In this document: positions 28,060 through 38,787 of the stretch, one piece after another
Numbering within the stretch: position 1 is the stretch's first letter
Layout of the letters: each line of letters opens with the position of its first letter
Source of the DNA: Dendrolimus kikuchii
Lineage: Eukaryota > Arthropoda > Insecta > Lepidoptera > Lasiocampidae
Length of the DNA stretch: 64,000 nt
Assembly (NCBI GenBank): GCA_019925095.2
Contig: CM034390.1
Coordinates: forward strand, 37,501 to 101,500
Direction: 5' to 3'
The notes under the pieces: generated by a model
Seen by the model: the letters and a program-made list of their open reading frames with translations, nothing else
What the model was told of the DNA's origin: nothing
Database searches by the model: none
Program-made: the position numbers and the translations under genes

Positions 28060-29227
28060 TTCGCTAATTGGGATTATACAATATTAATACTTTTCTATTA
28101 AAAATACACCACAATATTGTATGACTATGATAGAGAAGTTGACAGCATGTTTGATACAGACAGTCTATCAAACATATTGTCTTTTCATATATAAAAACAT
28201 AATCATAGATAAATCTTGTATATATCAAAAACATAACTGTCTGGCATTTCGATTAGCGGTAAGAGTCACAATATATAAGTTTTATCTATGGTCACAATAA
28301 GAATTGATTTCTGTCGTCGTAGTAAAAAAAAAAAAACGACCTTAAACCTGTTAAAATGGCGCCAATAGGCGTACTGTCACCTTATTTTAATTTGATGCTG
28401 CGTACGCAACGTTCGACGGCGATCAACTCGACCGTTAACGCCGTGTACACAACGGTCCTGACCTTACCTTCTTCAGTTTCTAATTATAAGTCGATACATT
28501 CTAACATAATCCATCAAACATTCCACACGTTGTTTTATCGTGTTACATAATTTAATTCTTGCTTATTAATTCCAAATCGAGGCTTTATGCTTTTAGTACC
28601 GTTGCCTCACTTTAGTGCAATATTAAAAAATCTATAGCTTTGTTCTCAAGTTCAAATCGGCAAACGTAATTTGGAGATTCTTTCGTTTAACGTGATTGGT
28701 TAATCATCAATATCTTTCACCTGTTTGGTGTTAGGCTTGTCCTAGTAGAAGTGCTAAAGGAAAACGGACAAGATGATCCGCCACTCTTCGCAAGCTGGCT
28801 ATCCACGGACAAAGACCTCTCCTATAATCCTTATTTATTCGTCTGATAGTGAGTACCAGCAAATCGTAAGTATCTCTTATGATCTTGTCATCGTTCCTCT
28901 AGTCCTATAGGCGAGAGAATTGATGATTCCATTGTTGCAACATCTTCTTCTTCTCTTCAACACTTCGCCACGCCCCCTGATGGCAGACGAGGCGTACATC
29001 GTTAACTGACCTTCGTCGCTGCCTCACAATCCAATATCATTCCCCGTAGTTGATATTGTGTTAATATCGTTTTCTAACCTAACATTTTGATTCGTATGAT
29101 ATCACGATCTACCCACTTGCGAAGGGTAACCGTTTCGACCGGTATTGTACCGATCGTCACCGTCGCCTCTGAAAATCAGCAGGTTTGGCAAACCTAAATC
29201 TAAGACATTTGTGCGTGGACGCGTTCC
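28060..29227. other. Intergenic upstream of DNAI2, no gene seen
   Basis: The sequence is AT-rich. It contains a small hairpin TGTTTGATA/TATCAAACA near 28149-28173 and a segment near 28795-28830 (CCACGGACAAAGACCTCTCC) that resembles common lepidopteran dispersed repeats. Nothing coding was found. Confidence 0.4.
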
Positions 29228-29320
29228 CACGCTGTCGCACAATTCGGGCGCCTGCTCGCAGACCAGCGGCTGCCGCCCGAAGTTGCACCGCAGCTTCGTA
29301 TACTGGTACGTAATATCCAT
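29228..29320 (-). pseudogene. Second copy of the DNAI2 first exon (fragment)
   Basis: The 31 codons from the ATG at 29320 read MDITYQYTKLRCNFGRQPLV followed by CEQAPELCDSV. This matches residues 1-31 of the DNAI2 gene 1.2 kb away at 25 of 31 positions and about 81% of bases. After the valine codon the match stops at GTGGGA, which could be read as a splice donor. No later DNAI2 exon is found upstream or nearby. It is therefore a partial tandem duplication, an alternative first exon, or the remains of a paralog. Changes at all codon positions favour an old, probably decaying copy. Confidence 0.7.
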
Positions 29321-29444
29321 CCCGCGACGCCGCTCTCTATATTCAACTCGTAAACAGAAGTAAAAATATGTATATCTTTTAGCAATATAATTAATACAAG
29401 TCAATAAGATCATTCTTAAACAAATATAACATTCCCAAAGACAA

Positions 29445-29756
29445 TTTTTTTTTATTGCAGGAGTTCAGCAGACAGGCAGACGGCCCACTTGGTGGAAAGC
29501 GGTTACCATCGCCTATGGACATTTGCAACAGCAAAGGTGCTACAAATGCGCTGCTGCTCTCTTAAAGGAGACTGGGACCTGGTCACTAATGCCGGAACAC
29601 AACACAAGGTTGTTATGGCGGCATACTCTAGACCAGGGGTGGTCGCCATCCAGTCGAGCAAATACTCTACCACCTGGCTGTGGGTTGTTTAGTCGCCTCT
29701 TACGACAGGCCGCCCCAAAGCAGGAAATTGTATTCTTTCTCCGTTCCTGCACGGAT
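29445..29756 (-). mobile_element. Family S short element, copy S1 (full length)
   Basis: This 312-base poly(A)-tailed element is the reference for a family with thirteen copies in this window. In its own orientation it begins ATCCGTGCAGGAACGGAG and ends CCTGCAATAAAA. Repeated full-length 5' starts in several copies suggest a SINE, and the truncated copies suggest LINE-type insertion. I saw no clear tRNA box A/B, so it may instead be the 3' end of a LINE. Confidence 0.8.
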
Positions 29757-30194
29757 AAAAATGGTACATCTTTCTTAATAGTCTAAACATATAACTTATA
29801 AGAAGAAACTTCAAAAGGAGATTAAATTACGCAACAAGCTCGGGATCTCATTTCAAGGCCCAAGCTATTAAGGACTAAGTAAACTCTGGCCTGACCGTCT
29901 GTCACAAACTCTAACCAAATATTTATTACATGTTATACTAACTGTGCCCGAGACTTCGTCTGCGTAATTGTTTTTCACGGAACCCTAATTTAAAAAAAAA
30001 GTCGCCTAAATTACTCCAGACAGATAAAAATGTTAAAAGCAAGCTTTCATAATATGCATTTAGTGAAAATTGTTATTTTGACATTACAAACAGACATTTG
30101 AATTTTATTTATCTGTATAGATTTGGATGCTTGTACCATGAAAGGAGAGCTTAAAACACGCTGATTACAATAACCAGGTGTCTAAATTGTATTT

Positions 30195-30501
30195 ATAATA
30201 ATATAAATAATATCAGCCCATAAATGTCCCACTGCTGAGCTTGGGCCTCCCATTATACGGGGGATCGGACAGTTTACCCGCCACGCTTGTCCAAGGCGTC
30301 TTGGCAGGTTTGACACATCGGGTATCTCGATGTGCAGGTTGCATCACGATGTTTTCCTTCACCATTATTAGCACGTGGTAATTGTAACAATATGCACATT
30401 AGGTCAGAAAACTGCCTAAGCGGTGCATGCATTCCGGCCAGGATCGAACCCGCGCCCTTCGAGTCTGGGACGCGTGCGCTAGCCATTACGCTACCACGAC
30501 T
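30195..30501 (-). mobile_element. tRNA-derived SINE with 12-bp target duplication
   Basis: The head (minus strand from 30501) has box A TAGCGTAATGG and box B GTTCGATCC, matching Pol III consensus. The body is ~220 bases and the tail is AT-rich. TAAATTGTATTT occurs on both sides (30183-30194 and 30502-30513), a clean target-site duplication. It is not a tRNA gene because the fold beyond the boxes is lost. Confidence 0.85.
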
Positions 30502-30830
30502 TAAATTGTATTTGATAATCAATATTCAAGTTCAGTTTTATCAATGCATATGGAGTTTAGTTTGTTAGATTTATCAAGAGATGGCGCCACCGTCGTTTTG
30601 CATCGCGGTATGATTTCTGTATTATGTATTCTCTTATCTTATTGGATTTTATCAGTAAAGATTTTCTACGTTTGCATATCTAAGTGCGAGTGTTTGAGTT
30701 TTTAATCCCTGTGTAAAGTGATTTGTGCGGTGCTAACACCAGGCATGTGGTGGTGTGTTGGACTGGACATATGAGTTATCTCCTCGACCGGCAAGGGTGC
30801 CAACAGATTTTCGGAGGCTCGAGCCGACGT

Positions 30831-30844
30831 GGCCAATTGGCCAA
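30831..30844. promoter_or_regulatory. Palindrome TGGCCAATTGGCCA upstream of OPA3-like gene
   Basis: This is a perfect 14-base palindrome containing two CCAAT-type cores, about 175-190 bases before the OPA3-like start codon. It could bind NF-Y or a dimeric factor (inference). Confidence 0.35.
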
Positions 30845-30870
30845 TATCCCGGGCGCCACGCCATATGTTC

Positions 30871-30906
30871 TTGTGATACTGCAATTCATAGATTGCAGTG
30901 TCACAA
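30871..30906. promoter_or_regulatory. 15-bp inverted repeat upstream of OPA3-like gene
   Basis: TTGTGATACTGCAAT (30871-30885) and ATTGCAGTGTCACAA (30892-30906) pair with one mismatch around a 6-base loop, about 115 bases before the ATG. It may be a regulatory site or the trace of a small transposon end. Confidence 0.35.
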
Positions 30907-31019
30907 TAACGTCAAAATGACAGTCCATTAATATAATAGTAGAATGAAATTCGTTCGTTTGCTTCGGGTGAATACTTGCAAAGTGATCTTGTATCGTGAG
31001 CCGGTGGAGGTGGCGCAGG

Positions 31020-31788
31020 ATGGTGGGCGGCGACCAGTTCCCGCTGTTCCGGTTAGGGACGCTGGTGGTGCGGCAGCTGAGCGCGCCCGTCGCAGCGCGC
31101 ATCAAGGTATCGTACGGCGTGCGCCATCAGTATCATCGCACCCTCGCGCCCTCCTTTATGATGCTCCGTCGGCATTTGGTGTGCGCAGGAGTACGCGCGG
31201 CGACACCCGGCGTTCAGCCGCGCGGTTTGCATGCGCACGGCGCGCACTTACCGCGCGGGCGAGCTGCGCCTCAAACTGTGGAGCCTGCGCTTGAAGCAGC
31301 CGCGCCACCTGCCGCCCATCTCCGACCGGCAGGCGCTCGACACCGGCGCGGACATCCTCGGTACGCACCCCCCGCCCGTGGCACACGGCGGCGTCGTGCC
31401 GCGCAGTCACTGATGTGCGCTTCGCTCTGTGCAGGTGAGGCGGTGGTCTTCGGGCTGGGCGCCGTCGCCATCGTGTTCGAGGTGAACCGCCAGGCGATGA
31501 GGCAGGAAGCGAAGGTGGGCGTGCGTTCTCTGCATTTGAATTCTGTCTTCTGTCACCTTGAGCACATGTGCTGAAGGATGAGCGCTCTTCCCACCGATAA
31601 ATTATTAATGTGGATGATGGTCGCAGGCGTTGGAGGTGCGCTCGCACTGGGAGGCGCTGCTGCTGCAGCTGGAGGAGCTGCGGCGCGAGGTGGCGCTGCA
31701 GCAGGCCGACCTGGAGCGGTTGCACGCCGAGCTGCAAGCGCGCGTCACGCTCCTGGACGACACGCACGCACCAATTCCTCACTTATAG
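31020..31788 (+). CDS. OPA3-like mitochondrial protein, 4 exons, 166 aa
   Basis: OPA3 proteins are mitochondrial membrane-associated proteins of unclear biochemical role; loss in humans causes optic atrophy. Exons: 31020-31106, 31189-31360, 31435-31514 and 31627-31788, with GT/AG introns of 82, 74 and 112 bases and consistent phases. Family features are the N-terminus FPLFRLGTLVVRQLSAPVA with KPLANRIK-like RIK end, a basic RLKQP block, DTGADILGEAVVFGLGAVAIVFEV (hydrophobic segment about residues 84-106), then a C-terminal coiled coil (LEELRREVALQQADLERLHAEL, about 125-150). Vertebrate OPA3 is ~179 aa, so the length fits. ATTAAA at 31801-31806 is a possible poly(A) signal. The start was chosen by alignment with the family and lies 3 bases after the GGCGCAGG context. 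Confidence 0.88.
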
Positions 31789-32422
31789 TTCACTAATTGA
31801 ATTAAATATAAAATTGATATGTAATCGTGTTTTTGTAATATTCTTTTATATGGTATTATGGGTCCCACACTGCTGTTGTGCTTTGCTTGTTGTCAACATC
31901 TGATGAATGTTGTTTATTAAATTCAAAACGATGTCGTTGATCTGAATTGACGCCATCATTGAAATTATGGATGTTGTGCGTTTGCAGAAGACATGAATCT
32001 AACTTCAATTCTCATTGAGTGTTTTTAGAAGATGAAGCACTCATCTAGCTGTTACGTGAGCCATCGACGAGGCTACGAGTCTGCCTGCTGCGGGTGCGTA
32101 AACAAACTACGAGTCATGTCGACTAGAAGTCTTGAGATTTATTTATTTATTTAGTAGTAATTCGTGTGAACCGAACATGCAATTTGTAAACACATATTAT
32201 TGTCATAAGTAAGTTATTTAGCTATTTGCATAATACTATCATCGTCGCCGTCGGTGCGGGTGGCGCTAATGAGGAATTCACTCCACGCAGATATTCCACG
32301 CATCTTTCTTATTTGGATGTGCTTCCAAAGACGCGATACGTTCACCGGGGTTTGAGACACGCACCGCTGAGGCTAGAAGCGGAGTGCGAATGAAACGACG
32401 GCTTAAGCGTAAGTTGATGAGT
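31789..32422. other. Intergenic between convergent genes
   Basis: The sequence is AT-rich, with the 3' ends of two convergent genes on either side. TTTATTTATTTATTT at about 32138-32152 gives overlapping AATAAA signals on the minus strand and may terminate the secreted-protein gene. Nothing coding was seen. Confidence 0.4.
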
Positions 32423-33152
32423 TTAATCGCGTGGGCTGATGAGGAGGGGGGCGTCGGGGGCGTCCGCCGACTCGGGCCCGACGCAGTGCACGGTGACGCC
32501 GAGCTGGGCGCTGGCGCGGACGCTGCCGCGGCGCTCCACCACCGCGGAGTGCATCGAGGCGAACGTGACAGCCGGCGCCTCGTCCACGGCGCACGCGTCC
32601 AGCGTCACGCCCGTGGCTCCCTCCCGCGCGCACGCCTGCGCCTGCAACCGACACATTCATAACATAGGTTTTAATATCATACTCTAACATACAAAGAATA
32701 TTTTAGGTATTACATTTTTGGTAGATTTTAGGTAGACTGGGACTCGTAGGAGGTAAAACATGAATGCCAACGCCGGACCCTGGTTACTCCGGGTGTATAT
32801 TGTCATATATTATTTAGTTAATATTTTGAACGTACAAATGCAAATTCGACACATCACAAGCTATTTCCTAAGGCAAAAAGGGATACCTACCGCAGGGATT
32901 TGCACGTTGTACGCCTGGACGCCCAGCGGCAGCGACGCCGACGGCAGCTGCACGGCATACGCGCTCTTCGCTCCTGTTTACGACATACGGTCATGTTAAA
33001 TAATACGATGGTGGGAACTAAAGAAATTACAGGCGTAATTAAACATAGAAATAACCGTATGTCTTGGAGGTGCAGCTGGCGCGGGCGTCGACGCCACCGC
33101 GCCCCACCAGAAGCAGCAGCAGCGGAAGGACGAGCAAACCGAGACGCGCCAT
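32423..33152 (-). CDS. Small secreted protein, 3 exons, 132 aa, unrecognised
   Basis: Exons: 33152-33056, 32973-32891 and 32641-32423, with GT/AG introns of 82 and 249 bases. The exon 1-2 junction completes a Gly codon and phases agree. Residues 1-24 form a signal peptide (MARLGLLVLPLLLLLVGRGG then VDARA, likely cleaved before Ser25-Cys26). The mature ~107 aa has four cysteines (one at the N-terminus, two in QACAREGATGVTLDAC, one in TVHC) and no repeat, so two disulfides are plausible. It ends LLISPRD. I do not recognise the family. It is convergent with the OPA3-like gene and may be secreted from epithelia or reproductive tissue, but nothing in the sequence decides that. Confidence 0.65.
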
Positions 33153-34427
33153 AGTGCCGGGAGAATGCCTCGTCCGCAGTCTGCGCGCCCTTATAACCGC
33201 CGCGCAGCCGCGGCGCGAATTGCAGCGTGGCTCGATTCGTTGCGACCGATAGCATCGTCCACGGCTCGATAACCGAGGAGTACCAGTTGTGGTTGGCTTT
33301 TGGCTGCCTGGCTCAGAATTATTAACCGAACATTCGATAGACTTCATCAAATGCTCTTCGGCGCTACGGGTCTTTACGGGATTTGCTAGTTTATTTTAAA
33401 AAATATAAAAAGTTATTACTTGCCTACACTGTGGGTATCCTTGTAGTATGTTGAACGAGAATGGCAGTATATTCTTCGTAAATCCAAAGGCAGGGAGCTC
33501 AGCAACTGCGAGAAGAGGAGATAATAGTCTCGACCACTTCAACCGCAATCAGCTCGAGCTCAACGAGGACTATATTATGCATTTTTAAACCAGCTGAGAA
33601 AGATTTAAGCGTTGGGACAACTCAAGTTGATTTAAATATTTGATTTACCCGACCGATCCTTTGGCTTACTATCGGTTAAAATTTGACATAATCACTATAC
33701 AATTATGGCCAAAATTCAATCGGTTGTGAGGCAATTGAATGAATAATAAGACTTAAGAACCGTCCATAAGGGTATAAAGAATCCTTAACACACTTGTTCA
33801 TAATTTATCTTATAAATCGTGGACACTTTATTTTACGTATATAAAATTTATATCGGAGAATATGGTTGGTTTATTGATAATTTGCATTTTCAATTATGCA
33901 TATTCTTATTAGAAATGTATAATTGCAACAGCGCTCCGGGCACAACTTGGTCGAGGTTGAAACAACTTTTGTCTTTTTTCCACTAGGCGCTGCATTTGGC
34001 TTCCCCCGTGTCCTGGGCCCGAGAGTGTGTCACCGGAAAAGATATTCCAAAGAAAAACCTTCTATCCTTTACTATACAAGAACAATACTAGGAACGACAA
34101 GCGCCCACCGAAAGAAAGAGAGAAGAAAGTACAAGATGGCTTCTCTCGCTTTTTAAATTTTTAATATCTCAAACAGTTTTGACCAAATCAGTAAAAAGAA
34201 AATATTAAGACATTTCATTCTTAACTGATTTGCTCTGAGTAATCATTGTATTTTATATAGACAATAAAACGCCAAAAAGCAAAGAAAAACGTGGCGCCAT
34301 CTAGTTTCAATGAGTGTATTTACAAAGTCAGGTTTTACTAATCGATTCTCATTACTGCTATACTGTTTTATACTGAATTTGCTTTCATAATTCAACTGAA
34401 TAGTTAATTTATGTATCTCGTTTTATT
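33153..34427. other. Intergenic, no gene seen
   Basis: Upstream flank of the secreted-protein gene, turning AT-rich after 33350. No repeat family or RNA gene was recognised. Confidence 0.4.
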
Positions 34428-35103
34428 AACCGACTTCAAAAAGGGAGGAGGTTCTCAATTCGTCGAGATCTTTTTTTTATGTATGTTCGCCGATTACGAT
34501 CCGATTTACGTGATTCTTTTTTTTGGTTCGACGCGGAATAGCTGCCATTTGGTCCCTTAAAAATTTGACATAATTTGACCCAGTAGTTTTCATTTTATAA
34601 ACATTTTTTATGAAATTTTTTCCATTCCGTTCCATATGTACACCGATTACGCTGAGATTTATGATCCGATTTACGTGATTCTTGTTTAGTTTGATGCGGA
34701 ATAGTTGCCATTTGGTCCCCTAAAAATGTAACATAGTTTGGCCCAGTAGTTTTCATTTTACGAACATTTTTTTGTTCCCGTTTCTTGGGACCTATATTTT
34801 TTAAGGACGCAGCACCTTTCGTTGGTTTATCCATACATAGCTAGACACTAAAATATAACAAAAAAATATAAAAAACTGCGTTTAAAAAAACCGACTTCAA
34901 AAACTAAAAAGTATAAAATAACTTATTTCTAAAGCTATTATTATTAATATATATTATCTAAAACATCTTGAAGTCGGTGCAAAGTAAAACATAAAAATTA
35001 CTAAGCACCGACTTTAAAATGTTTTAGATAATATATATTAATAATAATAGCTTTCGAAATAAGTTATTTTAAACTTTTTAGTTTTTGAAGTCGGTTTTTT
35101 TAA
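34428..35103. mobile_element. MITE-like element with AACCGACTTCAAAAA ends
   Basis: It starts AACCGACTTCAAAAAGGGAG and ends ...TTTTTGAAGTCGGTTTTT, giving ~15-bp terminal inverted repeats. The interior holds two tandem related segments (CCGATTTACGTGATTCTT repeated near 34500 and 34665) and a long hairpin (34884-35101). A shorter relative lies at 38839-39410. Confidence 0.65.
34884..35101. repeat. Long inverted repeat, ~97-bp arms
   Basis: The left arm 34884-34980 and right arm 35005-35101 are complementary with only a few mismatches around a 24-base loop. A transcript across it would fold into a long, nearly perfect hairpin. Confidence 0.85.
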
Positions 35104-35645
35104 GGGTATCACCCCGACTCGCACACGAGACGCCTGACGCCTGGCGGCCGAACAGCGAAGCTCGTCGCGCGCTGGAGCCCTTCTTGCACTTGCTTATTTC
35201 AAATAGGTGGCGCTTCAATTACTTCCAGCCAAAACAGCGCTGGACACGTGAGCAAGCATACAAGACATAGTTGCATACAGTTCTGCATATACTAACGCTA
35301 TTACTATGCAGTCTGCGACGGCACTATAGGTGGTAATATTCGCACGCACTTCTCGTCCTTATCAAACTTCGTGACCTGCTGAATGCAGGGCGATACTTGT
35401 ATTTATGTGAATAAAATGAATACTTACAAAAATCAAAATGTTCCGCGCTTGCTACTAAACCTAATTCGGGCATTTAACTTAGACTTGTTTACTTTATTTA
35501 TTATTTTTATGTTGTTTTCTTTCAGTCTTTTCAGTGCATTACTTTTACATTGTCTTTTCTGCAGTCCTGCTTTAAATTACTTATTCTATTTTTGACTTTT
35601 TAGTGAGCCTACATCCTCTTATGAACAAAACTGTGTTACTCATAC
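35104..35645. other. Intergenic, no gene seen
   Basis: A mildly GC-rich patch occurs near 35110-35190, then AT-rich sequence. Nothing coding or repetitive was recognised. Confidence 0.35.
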
Positions 35646-35853
35646 CTACCACCCCTGGTCTAAAGTATGTCGCCATAACAACCTTGAGTTGTGTTACAGC
35701 ATTAGTGGCCAGGTTCCAGTCTCCTTTAAGAGAGCAGCAGCGCATTTGTAACACTTTTGGTGCTACCAATATCCATAGGCAATGATAACCGCTTTCCATC
35801 AAGTGGGCCGTCTGCCTGTCTGCTGAAATCCTGCAATAAAAAAAATAAAAAAA
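35646..35853 (+). mobile_element. Family S short element, copy S2 (5'-truncated)
   Basis: The match starts at TACCACCCCTGGTCTAAAGT and ends in an A-rich tail (CTGCAATAAAAAAAATAAA). Confidence 0.8.
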
Positions 35854-36369
35854 TCTCATATAAGCCGGGCGAAATTTAGAGATGATTGATTGCATGCAAA
35901 ACAATATAGACAAAGGAATATTACAATTTACGTAAGCGGTTCAATTCTTCAAGAGAATTTTCAACCTGGTGTTCATGTCGAAAATCTCATATATTTATAC
36001 TTAAGAAAAGCCTAATATAAAGATTTAAATCTTCACATTTATGATTAGTACGTACGCCACTAGATGGCGTTGTTCATTTTAGATACGCGCAATAGTTTAA
36101 TGATCGCCATCTCTTTGGACTTCGGATATTTTTCATAAAATTGTGGCAATATAAGTTTTATAGCAATTTATTTGTGTACGAAGTGAAATCAACAGTTCAT
36201 GTAGTAACTTTCTAGGATCTATCGAACATATGATAGCACGACGTCCCACACAAACAACCAATTTATTCCTAATTAAATTTAAACATATAGGTACCTTATA
36301 TATTTGTAATTCCATGACATTTAGGTTTTTAAGACGAATATCAAGCCGTTTGGTAGATACTGGTATTAA

Positions 36370-37252
36370 TAGGGGCGGATTTAGAAGTATGACGCCTGTA
36401 GGCTATTCAAATTTTACCGCCCCTACCGATAAATCGATACCCTAATTCACAATCATATTAATTAGATCATTGTTCTGTCAATGAAATTGTAACTTTATGA
36501 TTTGTGTACATATCGTGAGACGTGTATTTCCGTTTGGGTTGTAGCCGAGGGCAGACGCTCTAATATGTAAAGTTTACTATTACAAGTTTTTCACCATCTA
36601 ACAGTGTTTAACTCCCACGACTACATCAACCTGGGTATCCTGGAACCACCACCATCAGCGTGCACCACAAATATATATATTACAGGCGCGACGAGATGCG
36701 CGCATGTTGGTGATGTAAAGTGGTAGAAGGCAGCGCGTGTTACGGCGCCCTCATTAGGGCAAGACGACGCCCCCCTTTGTGCTCTAGTGCTCCTTCTTAC
36801 CGTAGTTTGAAGATTGTATAAGACATAATGTATGGTTTAGAATGCGGAATTTGGAAAAGGCCAAATGCACAACCACTTACCTTGCTTGCTGTGCTGCGGG
36901 AACCCTTCGATCGTGGATTGTAAATCACATTCACTGGCACGATTTCTTGATTTCTTGAACACTTGAAAATGGACGAAAAAACAGGAAGGTCGATGCGGCG
37001 CGTGCGGTGTAGAAAGTTGCACTGACTGTCCGCGTGAGGGTAGCATCGGCGTCAATAGCTCACACGGGGTGGCGATGCATTTGTTTTTAAATATACTAAA
37101 ATTGGAAGTTATGAAATACGCGGAAAAATTTATTGTGCTAATATTACGGAACACATAATATATAAAAAAATTGGCCCCAAATTTGCCGCCCCTCCAAATT
37201 CTGCCGCCCTGGGCTCCAGGCTACTCAGCCTATTGGTAAATCCACCACTGGG
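36370..37252. mobile_element. Possible hAT-like element
   Basis: The left end GGGGCGGATTTA and right end TAAATCCACCACTG resemble degenerate hAT terminal repeats in opposite orientation, with matching GGCTACTC/GGCTATTC and CCGCCC blocks just inside. It carries one of two identical 79-base repeats (36710-36788). No transposase frame was seen, and no clean target duplication was found. Confidence 0.4.
36710..36788 (+). repeat. 79-bp perfect direct repeat, copy 1
   Basis: It runs from GTGATGTAAAGTGGTAGAAG to TTTGTGCTCTAGT and is identical to 37669-37747 at all 79 positions. It is GC-rich in an AT-rich setting. Confidence 0.9.
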
Positions 37253-37668
37253 TAATAAAGTTTACAAACGTACAAGACACGCGCCAAAAACAAGTCGGGC
37301 AAAAGTGACCGTTATGGCCTCGTTTCTGTCCGTGTGACACGGTTGATTATTTCGGAAACTATTGAAGCTAAGGACATGATATTGGACACAAAGTTAAATA
37401 CCTCGTATGAAGGAATTATTTATTATTTCTAAGATTTAGTTTACGACCATTAGCACTTCGACAGGTTTAGATTGAATTTTGAACTGTGAACTAGAAAATG
37501 ACTCATGACTAAAAAGTCTGTGGCCGCCTGCCACCGCTCTTACTATGCCTACACGTCGACGGGCGCCCTTGGCCGGCGGACGGACATCAGTCTCGACTTA
37601 TTTGCATACGTATATATTAGTATCGTAGTTGAAGTGTTGCGATTGTCGTCAGTTATCAGTTAGTCAGT

Positions 37669-37747
37669 GTGATGTAAAGTGGTAGAAGGCAGCGCGTGTT
37701 ACGGCGCCCTCATTAGGGCAAGACGACGCCCCCCTTTGTGCTCTAGT
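37669..37747 (+). repeat. 79-bp perfect direct repeat, copy 2
   Basis: Identical to 36710-36788. It follows directly after a cluster of TCAGT motifs (CGTCAGTTATCAGTTAGTCA, 37648-37667), which resemble the arthropod initiator. Confidence 0.9.
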
Positions 37748-37916
37748 ATTTATTTGCGCCTGTCGAGGCGCAACAATGGCGCATTGTGACGCGCCGGACG
37801 CAATCAGCCGTCCCGCCGACGCCCCGCACCGCGCGCCGCCGTGACGTCGCGCTGCGTCGTATACATCGCCGGCCTCGCCCTCGCTTGTGCGCGATCCTCT
37901 CGTTCGCCCCGCAATG

Positions 37917-38030
37917 GACTCGATGCACTCGCAGACCACGGCTTTCGACAAGTTCAAGCCGAAATGCAGAATGCGCTCCGTCATTGATTGTTTCGAGCGG
38001 CAACGAATTAAGTTTCATTTTTCTGCCCCG
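37917..38030 (+). other. Candidate first exon (weak)
   Basis: A GC-rich, CpG-rich block follows TCAGT initiator-like motifs. The frame from ATG 37914 reads MDSMHSQTTAFDKFKPKCRM and stays open to about 38234. It could be the 5' exon of a plus-strand gene whose later exons lie outside or were not found. No family was recognised and no donor site stands out. Confidence 0.2.
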
Positions 38031-38421
38031 TATTTTGTTAGCACGCATTCAGGTCGTAGGCGCGCGACGTTTTCGGCCTCCGGAACTCCGGCCCCCGGAC
38101 TCCGGCCCCCGGCGATGCTCGTTAATGCGATTCGCGATACTTTGACGCACACAACTCTTCTCCGACAAGCTGCAGTCCTTCCGCAAATGACTCCTCTCTG
38201 TCTTGTATTTTCGTGCGGATATTTCGATATTTAAGAAAATGTTTCTTTAATACAGACGACGCCATGGTTATATTCCTCGATAAAGGTCCATCATACATTA
38301 CCGGGTTTCTCAGTATACAAATTAACTTTTTCAGTCCACTATGGCACCATAAAGAAATATGGCTTCTTGAACTATTAAACACAATTACGCTAATTATAAT
38401 TATACACACTGACTTTGATGT

Positions 38422-38450
38422 TAAAGAAAGAAAGAAAGAAAGAAAGAATA
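38422..38450 (+). repeat. (GAAA)n microsatellite
   Basis: About six AAAG units are followed by AATAAATTTATTT, a context common at the 3' ends of dispersed lepidopteran repeats. Confidence 0.85.
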
Positions 38451-38787
38451 AATTTATTTGAAGAAATAGCGACATACTTACATTGCTAACATGTATCCTA
38501 AAAATAAAAACATATTTTGAGAATTTGTACGCCGCATTTTCCGCAAACAAGATTTGCACTCAGCTTATTGCTGTGCCGGCTTAATATCCGACACAACGCT
38601 GATTTTCAGTGCAAACCTTCCTTTTGAACTAATACTAAAACATAATGGTTAACATAATGGTTCATTTAAACCCCGATAAAGTTGTAAGGTCTTCGGACCA
38701 ACAACATAACGTCAAGTCCAATAAAAAAAAAATGGTTCATTTTAGCATAATTAATGAAATAAAGCAATCAGCATTTCAGGAATCAAG

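Noticed and set aside
30430..30501. Genuine tRNA gene on the minus strand
   Set aside because: Boxes A and B match, but the acceptor and anticodon stems do not pair, and the sequence continues as a SINE with target duplication.
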